Shown here piece by piece: positions 1 through 11,424 of a stretch of DNA of 64,000 nt. Source of the stretch: Omphiscola glabra (taxonomy: Eukaryota > Mollusca > Gastropoda > Lymnaeidae); the NCBI GenBank assembly GCA_964017045.1, contig OZ024802.1, forward strand, positions 25,422,293 to 25,486,292, read 5' to 3'. The notes beneath the pieces were generated by a model. It made no database searches, was not told where the DNA came from, and saw nothing but the letters and a program-made list of their open reading frames with translations. The first letter of the stretch is position 1; each line of letters opens with the position of its first letter. The position numbers and the translations under genes were made by a program.

Positions 1-140
1 ATACATTTTGACGTATCCGATAGCTCAGAGTATCCCCCAAAACAACCCTTACCAATCGTAATAGCCGCATGCTTCGCCGGAGCCGCAGGTTGCCGACCAC
101 TGTACCATTTTAATAGTTTGCCCTCATAACGAACTCCTGC

Positions 141-303
141 ATGTGTTATCGCGGCCTGCAAGGCCGAAACCCCATGTATGTGTTATCGCGGTTAGCAAGG
201 CCGAAACCCCATTATCGCGGTCAGCAAGGCCGAAACCCCATTATCGCGGTCAGCAAGGCCGAAACTCCTGTATGTGTTATCGCGGTCAGCAAGACTCTCT
301 ACC
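141..303. repeat. Minisatellite, alternating 29/37-bp units, 5 copies
   Basis: The core TATCGCGGTCAGCAAGGCCG recurs at 147, 184, 213, 242 and 279. Spacing alternates 37, 29, 29, 37 because an 8-bp block (GTATGTGT type) is present or absent. Two short copies of GACTCTCTACCTGTATAC follow at about 293-340. Confidence 0.9.
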
Positions 304-366
304 TGTATACTGCAGTGCTAGACTCTCTACCTGTATACGACAGTTATACAATTGTCATCATTCGAC

Positions 367-418
367 ACCTACTGTCATACCTACTGTCATACCTACTGTC
401 ATACTTACTGTCGTACCT
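367..418. repeat. 12-bp tandem repeat, about 4 copies
   Basis: Tandem copies of CTACTGTCATAC, the last degenerate. Period read directly. Confidence 0.85.
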
Positions 419-420
419 CT

Positions 421-810
421 TCCTCTTCTATGTGCCCGCGATATGTAGACGGGATTCGCGATGTTATGTTATAATCAGTGTCAAATATACATGCGATTTT
501 ACACTAAACTCATTGTCACAAGGGCCATGACACAATACTCTCTGCAGCATAAAGTATCATTACTCCCCAGTCACATACAAAATGTCATTTAAACCCTTTG
601 TCGCATAAAGTGCCCTTTCATACTTTATGTCACCTACATTGTCGTCGTATTTGCATGCGCCCTTATACCACCATCACTTACAAATGTCATATATACTCTC
701 TGTCACATGCATGTGCCGTTTTACCCCTGTGCCTTATTACTGGGACAAATGTTTACCACTACAGTATGCACACATACACGGCACACCACCCATTAGTTGC
801 CTAATGTCAT
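421..810. other. Non-coding stretch with degenerate TGTCAC motifs
   Basis: Loosely repeated TGTCAC(A)TA-like motifs every 25-45 bases suggest a decayed tandem array. No coding signal. Confidence 0.5.
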
Positions 811-1161
811 TTACACTCACTCATTACACTCACTCAACACACTCACTCATTACACTCACTCATTATACTCCCCCATTACACTCACTCATTACACTCACTC
901 CTTATACTCACTCATTACACTCACTCATTACACTCACTCATTACACTCACTCATGCAACATTACACTCACTCATTACACTCACTCATTACACTCACTCAT
1001 ATAACATGGCACTCACTCATACAAAATTACACTCACTCATGCAACATGACACTCACTCATTACACTCACTCATTCAACATGACACTGTCATACAACATGA
1101 CACTCACTCATACACCATGACACGGACTCATACAACACTCTACACGCTCATACAACACTCC
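811..1161. repeat. 13-bp minisatellite grading into a longer unit
   Basis: Units of TTACACTCACTCA repeat to about 1000. They then grade into about 20-27-bp units that add an ACAACATGACA segment, which suggests a longer unit formed by insertion into the short one. Confidence 0.9.
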
Positions 1162-1604
1162 ACAGGTAATGTTTTCTGTCTACAACATGTGGCGTTGTCT
1201 TTTCATGACATGACCAATGGGCCATAATGTCATTTTACCATGACATGTTACATCATGTCGTTTCTGTCAATGTTTTCTGTTTCACCCAACTCATTCATTC
1301 ATCTGTCGCTATTGGTCTACATAATTTGTATAAACCAGATTTTTTTGTTGTGTGTGATCTATGTTCGTTGTTTTTTTTTCGCTTGTGTTTCTTAAAATAA
1401 AAAAAAAAAGAAAATTGTGTTATACAGGAATTAGTTCTACGAGCCAGTCACGTCTTCGCTGATTGACCTTGTCTTCCATCGAGTTGGGGATCGAGGGCTC
1501 CAATTCATGCAGTACGACATTAACACGATTTTTTTTTTGAGAACGTCAAACAAAAACAAAAATCTTCTTATATCTACATACATTGCTCGTAACATGGACA
1601 GTCA
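1162..1604. other. Unclassified non-coding stretch
   Basis: AT-rich, with T and A homopolymers near 1370-1415. No repeat, RNA or coding signal recognised. Confidence 0.5.
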
Positions 1605-2627
1605 GTCGTATAACTTTTTGTCACGGTCTACTCAGATCCTGTCCAGTATGACTTTTTGTCACGGTCTAATCAGATCTTGGCCTATACGACTTTGTCACGG
1701 CCTACTCAGATCTTGTCCCGTATGACTTTATCACGGTCTACTCAGATCTTGTTCAATATGACTTTGTCACGGTCTACTCAGATCTTGTTCAATATGACTT
1801 TGTCACGGTCTACTCAGATCTCGTCCAATATGACTTTGTCACGGTCTACTCATATATTGTCATGTATGACTGTGTCCCGGTCCACTCAGATCTTGTCCAG
1901 TATGACTGTGTCCCGGTCCACTCAGATCTTGTCCTATATGACTTTGTCCAGGTCTGCTCAGATCTTGTCCTATACGACTTTGTCACGGCCTACTCAGATC
2001 TTGTCCCGTATGACTTTATCACGGTCTACTCAGATCTTGCTCAATATGACTTTGTCACGGTCTACTCAGATCTTGTCCAGTATGACTTTTTGTCACGGTC
2101 TAATCAGATCTTGGCCTATACGACTTTGTCACGGTTTACTCAGATCTTTCCAATATGACTTTGTAACGGTCTACTCATATCTTGTCATGTATGACTGTGT
2201 CCCGGTCCACTCAGATCTTGTCCAGTATGACTGTGTCCCGGTCCACTCAGATCTTGTCCTATATGACTTTGTCCAGGTCTGCTCAGATCTTGTCCTATAC
2301 GACTTTGTCACGGCCTACTCAGATCTTGTCCCGTATGACTTTATCACGGTCTACTCAGATCTTGCTCAATATGACTTTGTCACGGTCTACTCAGATCTTG
2401 TCCAATATGACTTTGTCACGGTCTACACAGATCTTGTCCTATACGACTTTTTCACGGCCTACTCAGATCTTGTCCCGTATGACTTTATCACGGTCTACTC
2501 AGATCTTGCTCAATATGACTTTGTCACGGTCTACTCAGATCTTGTCCTATATGAATTTGTCACGGTCTACTCAGATCTTGTCCAGTATGACTTTCTCCCG
2601 GTCTACTCATATCTTGTCATATATGAC
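1605..2627. repeat. 36-bp minisatellite, about 28 copies, with higher-order structure
   Basis: The unit contains TTGTCACGGTCTACTCAGAT and CTTGTCC. Because 36 is a multiple of three, long open frames appear (for example 1656-2645), but they only read the repeat. A block of more than 200 bp beginning at 1861 recurs almost unchanged at 2186 (offset 325 bp, about nine units). A TAATCAGATCTTGG variant recurs with an offset of 434 bp. These are internal segmental duplications. Confidence 0.95.
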
Positions 2628-3452
2628 AGCCGCGTTGTACCCTAATGTAGTCGTATCCCAATCTCGCCAACCAAAATATCCTCACATAAACAGTGAACTA
2701 ACTTCACACCTCACCTCCGGAACGTTCTAATTTTAATTCTCTCCCCCCCCCCACCCTCCCCGGGAAGCACCTTCCTTCACCGGAAAGCACCTTCGTTGAA
2801 AGCGTACATCTTCAAATTTCAACAAAAAAAAATAAATTTTAAAAAATAAATAAAAAATAAACAAACTGCTATATTAACATCATCTTTTAAAACAACAACA
2901 ACAACTTATCGCCTTAACGAAACCAACTTGACATTTTCAAACATTCCCACCGGGTCTTCCCTTTTTTTTTTTTTTTATAAATAAAAAAAAAAAAAAAAAA
3001 TGAAAAGAAGATCATTTAATGTACCTAAGCTACGCGGGCCTCCCCATCAATCATACTGTCACCAGCACGATCTTTGGGGGAAACACCAAAAAAAAAGAGA
3101 GAGACAACTCAACGTCGTATTGACATGAAGGTGGCGGGGCTTGGCAGTGGTGGCCGTCGTGGTGTGGTAGTTTGTGGCGGTCGCGGTGTTTGCAAGTGTG
3201 AATGAAGTAGGGCACAGGGGTTCTCAAATATCTCTCACCCACCCCCCCTCACACGCTTTGTTCTTGGCTCCGTGGGGGGGGGGGGGCAGAAAAGAATGGA
3301 AAGAAACTCGGCACACAAGACGGATCCTGTCTTCGCTGAGGGAATCCTAGCCGCCCCGTGGGAAATAGTACGACTTCCCCCCCCCCCCTTGTCTTCACAG
3401 CTCTATCACCTAAACATTACGCCAGGGACATTTAAAAGACGTGCAGTTGTAA
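2628..3452. other. Unclassified stretch with homopolymers
   Basis: Poly-C, poly-A, poly-T and poly-G runs (2743, 2825, 2960, 2982, 3275, 3379). Short open frames here show no recognisable domain. Confidence 0.5.
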
Positions 3453-3545
3453 TGTAAGAGATACCCCACTCATAAGCGGTGGGATCGTTTCCTGGAGATG
3501 TAAGAGATACCCCACTCATATACTACGGGGCCGTTTCCTTGTTGC
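3453..3545. repeat. 46-bp direct duplication, 2 copies
   Basis: TGTAAGAGATACCCCACTCA occurs at 3453 and again at 3499. Confidence 0.8.
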
Positions 3546-3662
3546 GTCCCCTCTGGCTGCTGCACGGTGTAATACATTGTCCAATCATCTCCCTCGGGCG
3601 TAATTGACCGTAACTCACCGCGAACAACTTCCGGTTCTAGCTTAGGCTCTCTAAACTTAGTG

Positions 3663-4445
3663 CAGCGGTGGAGAACGTCCGGCTCGCGGGCCATATTCGG
3701 CCCGCGAGATCATTCGGTATGGCCAGCCACCGGAATTCAAAATCCGGTAAATATATGAGTTTTTTTTTTCCTCTTTCAAACCAACATAAATATCTATCAA
3801 GCGAATCCTAATAACCATCTAAGATGACACGCCTCGCCAAAGAGAAGCAGTTCCAGGCATCACGTTCGGCGTGAGTTAATTTAATGCTTGACACCCCCCC
3901 CCCCCCCCCCCACCAAAAAAAAAAAAAAAAAAAAAAGTATTTGGGCACCATTTCCAACAATGCAATAATAAAAGGAAGTAAGAAAATAATTTCGGCAGAT
4001 AACTCACATTATTTTTGTTAAGTAAATTCTATGGAAATATGCATTGAGTATGGTACTTTTCAACTTATATAAACCCAATGGTACTTTAAAACTTATATAA
4101 ACCCAATGGTACTTTAAAACTTATATAAACCCAATGGTACTGTTAAGCTAACAATACCATTATTTTTTTTTAAATGTATAATATGTGAATCTTAAAATAG
4201 TTATTAACCGCAACCAAAAAAAATATGATTGATGGTGAAGTAATATTTAATTAAACTAATTTGCATCAATTTTTTTTTTCAGTTCATGTTCTAGATGTAA
4301 TAAGTGTATAAAATATTAAGGGGTGGGAGGGGGGCGTAAAATTTTTTTGCGCCTCGGGCCTGATTTTTTTATGACCCGCGAATGACGCTATAAATATCTA
4401 AATAGCCATTGGCATAAATAAAACAAAAACGTTTCCCCACCCCTC
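3663..4445. mobile_element. hAT-like non-autonomous DNA transposon
   Basis: The left end reads CAGCGGTGGAGAACGT followed by a GCGGGCC/GGCCCGC inverted motif, a common hAT subterminal pattern. The right end (about 4428-4445, ACGTTTCCCCACCCCTC) is an imperfect inverted copy. Flanks are ACTTAGTG (3655-3662) and CTTTAGTG (4447-4454), a 7/8 match suggesting an 8-bp target-site duplication. No transposase frame is visible. The element holds a three-copy 28-bp repeat and poly-C/poly-A runs. It could be two nested remnants. Confidence 0.55.
4052..4141. repeat. 28-bp tandem repeat, 3 copies
   Basis: Three units, each GGTACTTT followed by AACTTATATAAACCCAAT. They lie inside the hAT-like element. Confidence 0.9.
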
Positions 4446-4627
4446 ACTTTAGTGCATAAAGTGGACCTCAATCAAAGTCTAGTGAATCTTACGGTGAGTC
4501 AGTTCGTCAATATTGCTTCATGTCATGACTGTGTCAGTAACAAACGCACACTTACCCTTTCCTCAGTTTAGGGCGCCCCCATCGAGTCCGCGGGAAAAAC
4601 ACTAAATCTATTCTTTAAATCCTTTTA

Positions 4628-4766
4628 CATCAACTTTGCTTTCATTCGCGACTGGCAACATTTCGGGATGGCTAATTGACCTACTTTCCGTCAACCTATT
4701 GAGCTGAAACTTGGCATATAGATGCCTTGCCGATGACAACACATTATTTCAAATTTTCATCCCCTT
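4628..4766 (+). repeat. Dispersed repeat of unknown class, copy 1
   Basis: Shares CCGTCAACCTAT(T/C)GAGCTGAAA, the upstream GGCTAATTGACC region and a downstream TTGCCGATGACA region with copies at 40428 (plus) and 57500 (minus). No TIR, tRNA head or coding was recognised. It could be the body of a SINE or an untranslated part of a LINE. Confidence 0.6.
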
Positions 4767-5167
4767 CCGCTCCAACCCTAACACCCCTGCCCCCCCCCCC
4801 CCAAATGCATTTTCCCCCTGATGACACTGAATTAAAATTCACAACTGCGACAAATGAGATTCTTTTTTTTAAATTTATTTTTAAGTCGCAAGTGCGTTTG
4901 TTGCGTAATATTTTCTTTTGTTTTTTTCTGAAATAGTCGATGAAATAAATCTACGGTGTATAAGCGGGTGGGATATTGGAATATTATTATGAAATGAAAC
5001 AATAATTTAAAATGCATGCAATGGATTGATAGGAAACACTTTGTTTCCAGGTCTTGTTGTATTAAGTACACAGGTGAAATATTGAAGCAATGAAAAGATT
5101 TGACATCCCCTCCCTAAAAGACAGACGAGAAAAATCTCCGCCTAACATTCCTATACTTACAAAGTGG
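4767..5167. other. Unclassified AT-rich stretch
   Basis: A poly-C run sits near 4790, with AT-rich sequence after it. Nothing recognised. Confidence 0.5.
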
Positions 5168-5272
5168 TCATGGGGCTAGTGCCGGCCATCATGGGGCTAG
5201 TGCCGGCCATCATGGGGCTAGTGCCGGCCATCATGGGGCTAGTGCCGGCCATCATGGAACTAGTGCCGGCCA
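5168..5272. repeat. 21-bp tandem repeat, exactly 5 copies
   Basis: The unit is TCATGGGGCTAGTGCCGGCC plus A. Only the fifth copy carries substitutions (GGAACTAG). Confidence 0.95.
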
Positions 5273-5609
5273 TCCCAGCAAAACACGTATCTCTCACCCC
5301 CAACCGAAGCCGGGTCGCTTAATCGGAGCCAAACGCTTACTGAACACTGAATTCTCATCCAACAACAGCATGAGAAATTACATCCGGAGCAATAGTAAAT
5401 GCTTCACTGTACCATGGTGTAACACAGGCCAATATAAACAATCATTTTGCCCCACCACGCACAATCATCGCTTGGACCCACCTGGACAATACCGCCGTGA
5501 ACTCGACGTCAATCGAGAGCTTCAAAACTGCCCTGCCATCCGCTAGGAGCCGTTAAAACACCAGCATCTCATCCCCAACCGTTGCACACATTCCAGTACA
5601 TGGATTCAA
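5273..5609. other. Unclassified non-coding stretch
   Basis: Unique-looking sequence of mixed composition. No feature recognised. Confidence 0.5.
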
Positions 5610-6035
5610 CAACTTACCCTACCAGAACCAGAACCAGGACCAGGACCAGAACCAGAACTAGAAGCAGAACGAAGACCAGGACCAGAACTAGATACCAGAC
5701 CCAGAGCCTGGACCAGAACCAGATACCAGGTCCAGAACCAGATACCAGGACCAGAACCAGATACCAGGACCAGAACCTGGACCAGGACCAGACCCAGATA
5801 CCAGAACCAGAGCCTGGACCAGAACCAGATACCAGGTCCAGAACCAGATACCAGAACCAGGACCAGGACCAGAACCAGATACCAGGACCAGAACCTGGAC
5901 CAGGACCAGACCCAGATACCAGAACCAGATACCAGAACCAGACACCATAACCAGGACCAGAACCAGATACCAGGACTAGGGCCAGATACCAGATCCAGGA
6001 CCAGAACCAGAACCAGAACCAGGACCAGAATCAGA
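5610..6035. repeat. 6-bp-based CCAGAA/CCAGGA satellite with longer periodicity
   Basis: A degenerate hexamer array (CCAGAA, CCAGGA, CCAGAT) on the plus strand. A longer block with CCAGAACCTGGACCAGGACC recurs about 119 bp apart. Both strands read as low-complexity proteins (Arg/Thr/Gln/Pro or Leu/Val/Gly/Ser/Trp), which are artefacts of the repeat. Confidence 0.9.
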
Positions 6036-7060
6036 AATGATAAAGCCACATATTTTGATATATCCAACCAAATCCTATTTCAATCATATATTAAAATAAA
6101 TTGTATCTTAAAATGGAGTAGAATCTCTTACTCATAGATCTTTTTTTTTTCCTTTTTCATTTAACCATGAAGATTTTTACTCTTAATAGTGGAGAGTCCA
6201 TTCGCGCCGTGTCAAAGGTATATTTAATTTAGAAGACATTTTTCGTGCGTGGTTAGGTTGGAAAAAGGGGGGGGGGGCCTGCGGCAAAAATCTTGTCACC
6301 GCTCAGGCAGGCGCTTATCCGGGCTACGCCACTGGACTAATCTATTCATGGTTGACTGGTATGAGCTCATCGTGGACATAAAAGGGATATTTAAAAAAAA
6401 AAAATGTTAATTCCAATACTAAGACGTCGAAAAGAACCTATTATATATAAATTATAGAGATACACAGAAATGTGTGTGGACCTTGTGATGATTTGTGATC
6501 TCCCTATCTCCCTTCAAAAACCAAATTACTCAGAGCACGACTTTTATTGACTTTCATTGGCAGACCCGGTTTTACCGCAAGCAACTCCATCAACGTCTTC
6601 ACTCATTGGTAGACAGATACGTTGTGGTGTCGTCGTGAATAGCTAGATCAAATGGGCCACACATGATTGCCCCCAACACCTCCTTCCCCCTACCTCTATC
6701 CCCATCGCCTACTAGCGAATGGAACCCACACGCACGCAGTGGGTCTCGCATTACGGTCGCTGGGGTAGGGGGCTTAAAGGATCTCATCAGAACTGTATCG
6801 CCTTACACCCGACAACACTTTGGTCCTCGCGCCCAATATTCACTCAAGCGAAGCCATTGTCTCGTTTCCCAATGCTTCACCCCGCTCACTTTGAAAGGGA
6901 CCACATTAGAGGCGTCTCAATGGGGTAAGGGTGGGTGTGTGGCCTTTTTTTTTATATTACATTTTGATAGTGAGAGGGAACGGTCCCTTAGGATATGTGG
7001 GCGCTCTCACGCCGATACAAGTGTAATGTCTTTTCAGTCCCGGCGGTTAATAATTGTGTA
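6036..7060. other. Unclassified stretch with a possible MITE right end
   Basis: Mostly unique sequence with a poly-G run at about 6268. GGGCTACGCCACTG (6321-6334) matches the right terminus of the CAGTGGCGTAG MITE family seen elsewhere, but I found no matching left end. A 132-codon open frame at 6663-7061 has no recognisable domain. Confidence 0.45.
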
Positions 7061-7165
7061 AAAGTCTGTGCAGAATTTAAAAAGTATGTGAAAATTCTGT
7101 GCATAATTTAAAAAGTCTGTGAAAATGCTGTGCAGAATTTAAAAAAAGTATGTGCAGACTTTTGG
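7061..7165. repeat. About 31-bp tandem repeat, 3 copies
   Basis: Units built on AAAGTCTGTG...CTGTGCAGAATTTAA, diverged by a few substitutions. Confidence 0.8.
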
Positions 7166-7169
7166 CTTT

Positions 7170-7372
7170 ATCGATGTGTGTGCACGCATTGACCTAGGTA
7201 CGCACTAGTACTGATATATGTGCATACTTTAATGATCTGTGTGTGTACATTGATGTTCAGTGTGTACACGTACCGACCTCTATACGCACTAGTTCTGATA
7301 GATGTGCACGCATTCATGATCTGTGTGTGTACATTGACGCCCTGCGTACACACGTATTGATTTATGCACATT
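7170..7372. repeat. 84-bp direct duplication
   Basis: CGCACTAGTACTGATATATG at 7201 recurs as CGCACTAGTTCTGATAGATG at 7285. Homology continues through ATGATCTGTGTGTGTACATT. Confidence 0.8.
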
Positions 7373-7505
7373 CGCGAACAGATCTACGCGTGCACAAGTA
7401 TACCACTTTAAAAGTACCAGTTAAACTACTTGTGCATGCGTACATCTTTATTAAAACATACGTGTTCTGTATTGCTGTATGTGTACATTTTATCACCTGC
7501 TGAAG

Positions 7506-7701
7506 CAGCGTTCTCAACCTGTGGGTCGCAACCCCTTTGCGAGTCGCCAGACCATTTGAAAACGCATATGCTCTATAGTCATAAAGTAGCAACGAAAATA
7601 TTTTTGTGACTGTGGGGGGGGGGGGGGGGGGAGAGGGGGGGCGTCACAAAACGAGGAACTGTCTTAAAGGGTCGCGGCATTAGGAAGGTTGAGAACCACT
7701 G
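7506..7701. mobile_element. SPIN-like hAT MITE, copy 1
   Basis: Starts CAGCGTTCTCAACCTGTGGG and ends GGTTGAGAACCACTG, an imperfect inverted pair. The subterminal GGGTCGCGGCATTAGGAAGG is shared with the other copies. Flanks TGCTGAAG and TGCTAAAG match 7/8, an eroded 8-bp target-site duplication as expected of hAT elements. At 196 bp and without coding capacity, it must have been mobilised by another element's transposase. A poly-G run interrupts the centre. Confidence 0.88.
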
Positions 7702-7971
7702 TGCTAAAGGATCCCGGTATGGCAATTTTGTGCCCCATTACTGCCCTACTGGGTTATCAAAAATTTGAATCCAGTTTAACGGGAATGCCCTTAAAGTGTT
7801 AAACAGACAAACATAACTGTTTATTCCCCATTTATTCAAGCCGTTTCGGGTTGCTTTGTTCGGGAAAACTGACAGTTTAAATGCGCAACCTGAGTAAGAT
7901 CTCGGCCACATTGCAGATTTATGAGTAAACTAATTTATTTATAAAGGCAGTCTTTAAGCAACCAATGGTAA

Positions 7972-8325
7972 TTTTCTTAACAGATAGACAAAAAAGAGAT
8001 ACAGAAGGGGGAAAAAAGAGATAGGTAGGAAAGTGAGTGAAGAGAAAGAAGGAGAGGGATAGTATCCGGGATAGAGAGAGAGAGAAATAGTGACGGGTAG
8101 AAAGAGAGATGGAGCGAGGGGAAGTTGGTGAAGAGAAAGAAATGGGGGGGGGGGGGAAAGAGCGAGAAAGTTGGCGACATAGAGATAGAGATAGGAAGGT
8201 AGTGAAGGTAAGAGAGAAAGAGAGATGGAACGAGGGGAAGTTGGTGAAGAGAGATAGAGATAGGAAGGTAGTGAAGGTAAGAGAGAAAGATAGGAATACA
8301 GAGAGAAGGACAAAAACCTATCATA
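7972..8325. repeat. Polypurine (GA-rich) tract with internal duplications
   Basis: About 350 bp of nearly uninterrupted purines on the plus strand. GAGAGATGGAGCGAGGGGAA at 8104 recurs at 8220, and ATAGGAAGGTAGTGAAGGTA at 8191 recurs at 8260. Minus-strand open frames rich in Ser, Leu and Pro are by-products. Confidence 0.85.
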
Positions 8326-8781
8326 CCGTTTCTTAAAACGGGATCTGTGAACGTCCGAAATCGAACGTAATATATATATATATATATAAACACAAGACCT
8401 ATATATATATATATTCTCAGAACATCCGGAAAGCCATGTTACATTAGCGATTGCTGTAGAATCATCTTTTTTTTTTTTTTTTTTTGCATCTAGTGCAAGG
8501 ACGTTACTTACATTTCCTTCCATTCGTAGTGAACAACACTTTTGCCCGTGAAGATCGATCAAAGTTGTGTGACGTCAACTATTTAGACTATTTGCGGCAG
8601 AAGAAGGTTACGAGATCTGTTGTACTACGGCCAGCTGTCGCGATGAACGATTACAGCGCCGTAATGGACTTTGCGCGCGTGACGTCATTTACCCAAACAA
8701 CGCCACCAAAAGATAAGCCGTTTGACAACTTTTTTCTGTTGCGTTTTTTAAAAAATTATTTAAACAAAATCTGGACGCCGA
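8326..8781. other. Unclassified stretch with (AT)n and poly-T
   Basis: (AT)n runs at 8369-8388 and 8400-8413 and a poly-T run at 8467-8485. A 205-codon frame (8484-9101) crosses into the next array and shows no recognisable domain. Confidence 0.5.
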
Positions 8782-8900
8782 CCGACACCAGACTACGACC
8801 GACACCAGACTACGGCCGACACCAGACTACGGCCGACACCAGACCACGGCCGACACCAGACTACGGCCGACACCAGACCACGGCCGACACCAGACCACGG
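8782..8900. repeat. 17-bp tandem repeat, exactly 7 copies
   Basis: The unit is CCGACACCAGACTACGG, with a T/C alternation (ACTACGG/ACCACGG) between units. No indels. Confidence 0.95.
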
Positions 8901-9525
8901 AGCACAGGCCTGTATGCTTTCCGCACCGGTGTTTGCTATTTTGTAGCTAATTTTGTCGGCACTGAAGGTGATTATGCCTCGCTGCGCCTCACCGACCCAC
9001 CAATCATGAATGAAATGGCAATGGAGGAGGGACGGGGGGGGGGACGACGACAACGACAACCACTTTTCAACCCGCTTTATCTCGTAGGTTTACAATTATA
9101 ACTTATTCAAGCTTTTCAGAAACTCCCCCCCCCCAAAAAAAAAAAAGACCCGCCCCCTCAAACCCCCTCCCTCACATTCCACACAACACAAAACACAAGT
9201 ATGTAACTGTCTTGTAACCCCCCCCCCCCAACTCCCGAACCACCACCACACGCACACAAGACAAGGTGTGTCTGAATATATTTATCTTCCTTCAGTCGGG
9301 CCCGCACACCTCCCAGGTACAATTGGGGCCTCCAGCCGTGTCTCGTGGTAACCCGAGACGGCAGGCAACTCTTCCCGTTCACGAGCCCCCCGGTCTCTGT
9401 TTCAGTATCAAAACTGGTGTCTTTCTACGTCAGCACCCCACTGGGCGCTCAAAGGGCCCCGGGTGGGGGGTTCTTGGGGGCTGGGGGGGGCGGGGGACAC
9501 AGAATAGCGTGCTGGTCGTATGCAA
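8901..9525. other. Unclassified stretch with C- and G-runs
   Basis: Poly-C runs near 9126 and 9219 and poly-G runs near 9036, 9464 and 9484. No gene recognised. Confidence 0.5.
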
Positions 9526-9895
9526 GCTATGGCTATGGTGTGTGGTATAAGGATGTGGTTGTGTGGTATAAGATGTGGTTGTGTGGTATAAGATGTGGTT
9601 GTGTGGTATAAGGATGTGGTTGTGTGGTATAAGGATGTGGTTGCGGGGTATATAATGTGGTTGTTGTGTGGTATAAAGATTTTGTTGTGTGGTATAAGCT
9701 GTGGTTGTATGGTATAGATGTGGAGGTGTGGTATAAGGATGTGGTTGTATGGTATAAGATGTGGTTGTGTGGTATAAGGATGTGGTTTTGTTGTAACAGT
9801 TAGTGGTTGAGTGGTATAAAATGAGGTTTTTGTGTGGTATTAAGGTGTGGTTGTTGTATGGCTATTGGCATGTTGTGGTTGTGTGGTAATAGGTA
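9526..9895. repeat. About 20-22-bp minisatellite, about 15 copies
   Basis: Units of GTGGTATAAGGATGTGGTTG with one- to three-base length changes. G/T-rich plus strand. Confidence 0.88.
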
Positions 9896-9971
9896 GCTGC
9901 TGTTAATGACATTACTTTTGTGTGTTCCGAACTGAGTGGAACTGAGTTTGGAAAAAAATATATCTACAAAC

Positions 9972-10270
9972 TGGTGGATACAAATCTGTACTTCTTTGTG
10001 GAAACAAATCTTTACTTGGATACAAATCTGTACTTCTTTGTGGATACAAATCTTTACTTCTTTGTGGATACAAATCTTTACTTCTTCGTGGATACAAATC
10101 TTTACTTCTTCGTGGATACAAATCTTTACTTCTTTGTGGATACAAATCTTTACTTCTTTGTGGATACACATCTTTACTTCTTTGTGGATACAAATCTTTA
10201 CTTCTTTGTGGATACACATCTTTACTTCTTTGTGGATATATATCTTTACTTCTTTGTGGATACATCATTT
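9972..10270. repeat. 24-bp minisatellite, about 12 copies
   Basis: Units of GGATACAAATCTTTACTTCT plus TTGT. The unit is a multiple of three, so three overlapping open frames occur on both strands; none is a gene. Confidence 0.93.
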
Positions 10271-10321
10271 AACTTTGATATTTGAGGGGAAAACGACTTG
10301 ACGTAAAGATCAACTCTTGTT

Positions 10322-10712
10322 ATAGCTTAAAGATATTAATGGTCATATGATCTTTGCAAGCCACCCAAGATCTTACACAGTCATATGATCTCAACAAGCC
10401 ACACAAGATCTTACATAGTCATATGATCTTAGCAGGAAATCAACTATCTTACATAGTCATACGATCTTAGCCGGCCACCTAAGATCTTACAAAGTCATAT
10501 GATCTTAGCAGGCCATCAAATATCTTAAACAGTCATATGATCGTAGCAGGCAATCAAATATCTTACATAGTCATATGATCTTAGCAAGCCACCCAAGATC
10601 TTACACAGTCATATGATCTCAACAAGCCACCCAAGATCTTACATAGTCATATGATCTTAGCAGGCCATCAAAGATCCTACATTGTCATATGATGTTAGCA
10701 AGCCATCCAAGT
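10322..10712. repeat. 37-39-bp minisatellite, about 10 copies
   Basis: GTCATATGATC recurs at 10342, 10380, 10419 and onward, with AGATCTTACATA and TAGCAGGCCA segments between. Moderately diverged. Confidence 0.9.
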
Positions 10713-11024
10713 GTTAGAATCTCTGCTAATACAATGATGGTTTGTTACCATCTGATCTAAAAGGTTCACCCATTTTCATATCTTGAAGTGTTTTACGAAG
10801 GAATGATACGAAGTTTAAAACAAAAACTTGGGAGATGTCCTTTTTAAATAATTTTAAAATAAGATTGGTGGTGGACAAAACCCTAGCACCCAATCGAAGA
10901 TAGCGCAGGTCTAGTCGTTAGAGTAAATATCCATGTTTTATAACAATTGCTGACAGAGTTGTGACAGGACACTCTGTCCTTAATTTATTTGTAAGTGAGG
11001 TATCGACGTCACGAACGTACACTA
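10713..11024. other. Unclassified non-coding stretch
   Basis: Unique-looking AT-rich sequence. Nothing recognised. Confidence 0.5.
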
Positions 11025-11250
11025 GTTTATGGCGTTCAGCAGATGGTGTGCCTCAACAATTCATATCGTGGTTGGTATGTCCCAATAATTTCCAGTGTCC
11101 AGTGGTTGATAAGTCAAAACAGTGAATAGCGTCCAGTAGCTGGTATGTGTCAACAGTGAATAGCGTCCAGTAGCTGGTATGCCTCAACAATTCATAGCAT
11201 CCAGTAGCTACTAGGTCTCAACAGTTCGGTGCTAGTACATCTAACACGGT
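11025..11250. repeat. Degenerate 30-38-bp tandem repeat, about 6 copies
   Basis: Units carry GCGTCCAGTAGCTGGTATG and CTCAACAATTCATA segments with many substitutions and indels. Confidence 0.7.
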
Positions 11251-11424
11251 CAGTGCTGGTAATTTTTCACAGACAACAATAGAAGGTTCACACATTTAAA
11301 TGAAAGCATCAACCAATGAGCACCAATCACAGAATCAACCACAGAGCATTAAAAAGGAAGCACCAATCATAGAGCATCAAAAAAAAAATCAGAAATCACC
11401 CAGCATAAAGAAGCAAACTTAATA

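Noticed and set aside
1656..2645. 329-codon frame and overlapping shorter frames
   Set aside because: Reads the 36-bp minisatellite and changes peptide phase at indels between units. No start context, domain or splice evidence.
5606..6067. 153-codon minus frame resembling a secreted low-complexity protein
   Set aside because: Leu/Val/Gly/Ser/Trp composition comes from the CCAGAA hexamer array.
6663..7061. 132-codon frame in unique sequence
   Set aside because: Pro/Ser-rich and then unpatterned. No domain and no clear splice sites. Overlapping frames in other phases are of similar length.
8484..9101. 205-codon frame that starts before and runs through the 17-bp array
   Set aside because: Its unique N-terminal part shows no recognisable motif, and the middle is the minisatellite. 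Chance plus repeat is sufficient.
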